Assembly: GCA_045811525.1 (NCBI GenBank)
Contig: JBJMTV010000034.1
Location: 115,028-179,027, forward strand
Direction of reading: 5' to 3'
From: VAZQ01 sp045811525
GTDB taxonomy: Bacteria > Pseudomonadota > Alphaproteobacteria > Rhizobiales > Xanthobacteraceae
DNA length: 64,000 nt
The translations under genes were made by a program, and so were the position numbers. The stretch's first letter is position 1. Each line of letters begins with the position of its first letter. A model generated the notes under the pieces. That model saw nothing but the letters and a program-made list of their open reading frames with translations. It did no database searches and was not told where the DNA came from. Of the stretch, positions 60,781 to 64,000 are shown piece after piece.

Positions 60781-61992
60781 ATGGCCGTAGCAATGAAGGC
60801 GCCCGCCCCTGGTGGGCTTTCCAATAAGGCGCGCGAGCTGATGGAGGAAATCAACAGCGACGCCGGCAAGCACAATGTCTGGATTCGCACCCAGGCAAAT
60901 GCCCCCGCCCAGCGGCCGTGGTTCAGCGAAACCAGCGGCGAAGGCTCGGGCCAGCTCGCCAGCGGGCGCGTCGCCGTCGCCCAGCTCAAGACCCAGCCGT
61001 ATATGTGGCGTTGGAACGATTACAGTCCCTACCTGCACAAGATTTCCGAGATCGCGCACAAGGCTGACGTGTCGCCGATCGAGTTTGCCGACCGGCAAAG
61101 CATCCTGCTCCTCAACCCCGGCCTGAACGGACGGCTGCAGGTGACCAACACCATCCGTTGCGCCATATCGATCTACAATCCGGGAGACGTGGCGCCGGTG
61201 CATTTGCACTCTCCCAATGCCAGTCGCACCATTCTCTCGAACAAGGGCGGCTACACCGTCGTCGAAGGCGAGCGCTGCACGGCCAATCGCGGCGACCTCA
61301 TTCTCACACCCAATGGGACCTGGCACGACCACGGCAACGATGCCGACGAGCCGGTGATCTGGATCGATACGCTCGACTGGCCGTTGATGGAGTTTCTCGA
61401 TGCCGCCTGGGTCGATCACAACATGCCGGGCGCCCAGGGTAATACCAACGTGCAGCCGGTCACGGCGAGTGAAGGCTACTCGCGCAAGCTTTATGGGCAG
61501 GGCGGCATCAAACCAGCCTTCGTCAACCACCAGCGCGGCGTGGGGCGTGCTCCCGCACCGCTATTCCACTACCGTGGTGCCGATGTGCTCGAGATGCTGC
61601 ACAGCCTGCGCGGCGAAAAGGCCGATCCGTACGAAGGGATCAAGGTGGACTTCGTCAATCCGGTCACCGGCGAGCCGGTGTTCAAGACGCTCAACTACTC
61701 GGCACAATTGCTGCGTCCGGGTGAAGCGACCGAGCTCAAGCGCGAGACTGCCGGCACTTACTACGTCGTGATCGAAGGCAATGGTGCGACCGAGGTCGGC
61801 GGCAAACGCTTCGAATGGAGTCAGAACGACGTTTTCGTGGTGCCGACGTTCATGTGGCGGCGCCACATCAATACCGGCAAGACTGACGCGGTGATCTATT
61901 CCGTTTCCGACGCCGCACTGATGCGCAATATCGGTCAGTACTACGCGCAGGGTCGTACCAGGGACGGCAAGGTCACCGAGCTGGTGCACTAA
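60781..61992 (+). CDS. bicupin dioxygenase-like protein (gentisate 1,2-dioxygenase family)
   Basis: A 403-residue two-cupin protein. The first cupin carries iron-ligand motifs VHLHSPNASR and NGTWHDHGN; the second (about 320-385) is degenerate, with TELKRETAGTYYVVIEGNG and only one candidate histidine (RRHIN). This fits the gentisate 1,2-dioxygenase / 1-hydroxy-2-naphthoate dioxygenase family, which cleaves aromatic rings with Fe(II). GGAGACACCCG precedes the ATG. The neighbouring amidohydrolase and enol-lactonase-like genes support an aromatic-degradation cluster. Confidence 0.85.
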   Translation: MAVAMKAPAPGGLSNKARELMEEINSDAGKHNVWIRTQANAPAQRPWFSETSGEGSGQLASGRVAVAQLKTQPYMWRWNDYSPYLHKISEIAHKADVSPIEFADRQSILLLNPGLNGRLQVTNTIRCAISIYNPGDVAPVHLHSPNASRTILSNKGGYTVVEGERCTANRGDLILTPNGTWHDHGNDADEPVIWIDTLDWPLMEFLDAAWVDHNMPGAQGNTNVQPVTASEGYSRKLYGQGGIKPAFVNHQRGVGRAPAPLFHYRGADVLEMLHSLRGEKADPYEGIKVDFVNPVTGEPVFKTLNYSAQLLRPGEATELKRETAGTYYVVIEGNGATEVGGKRFEWSQNDVFVVPTFMWRRHINTGKTDAVIYSVSDAALMRNIGQYYAQGRTRDGKVTELVH

Positions 61993-62033
61993 GCAGCCCA
62001 GGGCGCCGCAAAGACGCGCACGGCGAAAGCTGG

Positions 62034-62106
62034 CTAGTGTCCCGATCCGAAGTTCGCATCATTGTGCGGCACCGTAGTTGCGAACTTCGGAATCGAAGGA
62101 CACTAG
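62034..62106. repeat. 73-bp inverted-repeat element
   Basis: Terminal arms CTAGTGTCC (62034-62042) and GGACACTAG (62098-62106), plus longer imperfect inner arms around CCGAAGTTCGCA and TGCGAACTTCGG. The element lies between the cupin gene and a convergent ABC binding-protein gene and could fold into one long hairpin. It looks like a miniature repeated or MITE-type element. Confidence 0.75.
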
Positions 62107-62221
62107 GCGGTGAACCCATAACCCAGAGCGGACGGCCTGCCAGAATCCGATATCCCCCCGATAGCACCTAAATTCCGCAGCGCAGCGAAATGACGCGATG
62201 TGCCAGTAACCTCGTGTGACT

Positions 62222-63196
62222 TCATTCGATCACTTGGTCAGCGCGGGCGAGGAGAGTCGGCGGTATTGTGAGGCCAATCGCCTTCGCGGTCTTGAGATTC
62301 AAGATCAGCTCGAATTCCGTGGGCTGCTGGACCGGAAGGTCGCCGGCTTTGGTACCCTTGAAAATCTTGTCGATGACGAGCGCCGCGTTGCGGCGATAGG
62401 TGGCGTGATAGTTCGCCACATAGGCCATGAGCCCACCCGCCTGCACTTGCTCGTAAAAGGTGAATATGGAGGGCAAGCGGTTCGTCGTCAGGAATTCGGC
62501 GATTCCCATCCGCGCAACCATTAGCGGCCCTCGGTCGGCGGTGACCAACACAGCATCGGGCCGATCGCTGCGTAGCGCGGGCAAGGCGCGCTCGACGAGA
62601 TCAGCGACCGAAGACGCCTCCACAGCATCGACGCGAAGGCCCAGAGCTGTCACGGCTGATCGCGCGCTGTCGAGGGCGAGCATGGAGAAGCTGTTGGCGG
62701 GATTTACCAGGACGGCTACGCGCGACAGAGACGGGAGCAACTCCTTGAGCAGCCCCAATCGTTTCCCCTCGGCGTCGGCGGCCTGCCCGGAGAACCCGGT
62801 GACGTTGCCTCCTGGGTGAGCCAGATCGGAGACAAGACCGGCTGCGACAGGATCGCCTGTTTGAACCACGATCGGGATGGCCTCGGTTGCGCGTTTTGCC
62901 GCAACAGAAGCGGGGGTTCCCAAGGCGACGATCACCTCGACCGGCAATGCCGCCAGTTCGGCAGCGAGGCGGGGGAACCGCTCCGCTTGGCCGGCTGCCA
63001 AGCGGTACACAATCTCGAGATTCTGCCCCTCGACGTAACCCAGGTTGTGCAGCCCCTGCTTTAAGCTGTCGATCGGGGGCCACCGCTCGTCCGCTAGAAT
63101 ACCGATACGCCGCAGCGGGCGGGGCTGTTGCGCGCGCGCCACATGGGGCCACACCGTTGCAGCGCCGATAGCACCGAGAAATTCGCGTCGCCGCAT
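62222..63196 (-). CDS. ABC transporter substrate-binding protein, TrpX-like, third
   Basis: A 324-residue PF04392-type protein with leader MRRREFLGAIGAATVWPHVARAQ and motifs LRRIGILADERWPPIDSLKQ, LHNLGYVEGQNLEIVYRLAA, PIVVQTGDPVAAGLVSDLAH and the end LNLKTAKAIGLTIPPTLL-ARADQVIE. Orphan like its relatives. Upstream on the same strand lie a leader-only relic (63263-63352) and another, partial gene (63581 onward), so this end of the window is a decaying family array. Confidence 0.9.
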   Translation of the reverse strand: MRRREFLGAIGAATVWPHVARAQQPRPLRRIGILADERWPPIDSLKQGLHNLGYVEGQNLEIVYRLAAGQAERFPRLAAELAALPVEVIVALGTPASVAAKRATEAIPIVVQTGDPVAAGLVSDLAHPGGNVTGFSGQAADAEGKRLGLLKELLPSLSRVAVLVNPANSFSMLALDSARSAVTALGLRVDAVEASSVADLVERALPALRSDRPDAVLVTADRGPLMVARMGIAEFLTTNRLPSIFTFYEQVQAGGLMAYVANYHATYRRNAALVIDKIFKGTKAGDLPVQQPTEFELILNLKTAKAIGLTIPPTLLARADQVIE

Positions 63197-63580
63197 GTCC
63201 GCACACCCCAGGCTTAGGACACATCGTATCGGCTCAAGCGCGTACTTTGATAGAGGCTGAAATCAGCATCGCCAGGGCAGCACCAAATGCCGGCCGACCG
63301 TACCCCCGAGCAGCGCGATGAACTCTCGTCTTCTCAACCGATAGAAATGCATCCGGTGTTTGAGCCCAAGGTGACAGCATAACGGATTGGCGAGCACCAA
63401 GTCAGGGGCTCGCTGCAGTGCAGGATTTCGACCCGGCTTATGAGGGCTTCGGGTCAAAACCGGCCCCACAAGTACTCGCATTTTGGTCGCTTGACCTCAG
63501 TTACCTGACGTCTGAAGTTGCACGCAGGCGGTCGGTTTGGTGCCACTTCCGGACCAAGTGCATTGCAGCAACATGGCGTC
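63197..63580. other. intergenic stretch with ABC-leader relic
   Basis: Between two leftward ABC binding-protein genes. It contains the leader relic at 63263-63352; the rest shows no gene, promoter or strong repeat. Confidence 0.45.
63263..63352 (-). pseudogene. leader-only relic of an ABC substrate-binding protein gene
   Basis: A 29-codon frame MHFYRLRRREFIALLGGTVG, then unrelated residues and a stop. The RRREFIALLGG block is the typical signal-peptide core of the PF04392 genes in this window. The rest of the gene is gone and no ribosome site is visible, so it is a truncated remnant rather than a peptide gene. Confidence 0.65.
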
Positions 63581-64000
63581 CTATTCAATCACGTCGTCGG
63601 CGCGTGTGAGCAGCGCCGGCGGCAGATCGAGACCGAGTGTCCTGGCAGTTCTGAGATTTATGACGAGCTCGAATTTAGTCGGCTGCACGATCGGCATGTC
63701 GCGGGGGTTGGCTCCCTTCAGAACCCTGTCGACATATGCGGCGGCGCGGCGAAACAGGTCGGTGTCGCTCGGGGCGTAACTCATCAAACCACCCTCCTCG
63801 ACGAACTGACGGAAAAAATACATCGCTGGTAGGCGGTTCGCCGCAGCCAACGCGACGATTCGACCCCTATGACTGTAAAGCAGGGCGTCCGTCACAACGA
63901 TGAGAGCCTGCGCCCGTTCGTTTGTTCCCTTCTCGAATTTATTCTCCAACGAAGCTCCAGCCGAGATTTGAACCGATTGCAGCCGCAGGCCCAGGGCTTG
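63581..64000 (-). CDS. ABC transporter substrate-binding protein, TrpX-like, N-terminus beyond window
   Basis: The C-terminal 139 residues of a PF04392-type protein; the frame is open to the right edge. It contains RLPAMYFFRQFVEEGGLMSY, DLFRRAAAYVDRVLKGANP, FELVINLRTARTLGLDLPP and the end LLTRADDVIE, matching the tails of the other members. The N-terminal leader lies outside the window. Confidence 0.9.
   Translation of the reverse strand, partial: QALGLRLQSVQISAGASLENKFEKGTNERAQALIVVTDALLYSHRGRIVALAAANRLPAMYFFRQFVEEGGLMSYAPSDTDLFRRAAAYVDRVLKGANPRDMPIVQPTKFELVINLRTARTLGLDLPPALLTRADDVIE

Overview
The window is GC-rich (by eye roughly 60-65%), densely coded on both strands, and looks like chromosome from a soil or plant-associated alphaproteobacterium of the Hyphomicrobiales (Bradyrhizobium/Xanthobacteraceae type). 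The reasons are two GGAAC-N16/17-CGTT promoters typical of the alphaproteobacterial EcfG stress sigma factor, FixL/FixJ-like two-component genes, a DUF3606 protein, and many orphan solute-binding proteins of the Bug/TctC and TrpX-like ABC families. No tRNA, rRNA, CRISPR array, prophage or intact transposon was seen.

Layout. 1-7.8 kb: the end of a metallo-beta-lactamase-fold hydrolase gene, two tandem Bug binding proteins, a small protein, a CreA-family protein, a third Bug protein and a leftward Rieske / amidohydrolase / luciferase-like monooxygenase operon. 8.2-16.4 kb: a tightly coupled Pel-like exopolysaccharide operon (pelA-like deacetylase, TPR protein, pelD-, pelE-, pelF- and pelG-like genes). 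16.5-21 kb: a small exported protein behind a stress promoter, an ABC-binding-protein relic, DUF3606, VOC, an SLC13-type transporter and a DUF533-like protein. 20.9-25.4 kb: an overlapping leftward histidine kinase / receiver / CBS operon. 25.6-31.6 kb: an orphan molybdenum hydroxylase large subunit, divergent from a UbiD-like decarboxylase followed by a binding protein and ATPase of a taurine/nitrate-type ABC importer. 31.6-34.2 kb: a transposase relic and two ABC binding-protein genes, each preceded by the same ~92-bp sequence. 34.4-39.0 kb: an ECF sigma factor, a FixJ-like regulator, a single-receiver protein and a FixL-like multi-PAS kinase. 39.5-46.4 kb: an RND efflux pair (the pump gene broken by one in-frame stop), patatin, acetoacetate decarboxylase and 3-hydroxybutyrate dehydrogenase in one run. 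46.5-52.5 kb: a bestrophin-like membrane protein, a lone ABC permease, gamma-glutamyltransferase, PsiF, a lone ABC binding protein and a secreted alpha/beta hydrolase. 52.8-57.7 kb: two split thiamine-diphosphate decarboxylases around a fourth Bug protein, then an MmgE/PrpD protein. 58-64 kb: amidohydrolase, two alpha/beta hydrolases, a gentisate-dioxygenase-like cupin, and more TrpX-like binding proteins and relics.

How it fits together. Most of the window is scavenging and catabolism of organic acids and aromatics: binding proteins sit beside single decarboxylases, hydrolases and oxygenases, usually without complete transporters. The clearest multi-gene machine is the Pel-like operon. Its order follows pelA-G, but it has no PelC, no PelB beta-barrel, no PelA glycoside hydrolase domain and no PelD c-di-GMP-binding GGDEF domain, so it may be a variant polysaccharide system with different export and control. 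Palindromic and direct repeats lie in several intergenic gaps.
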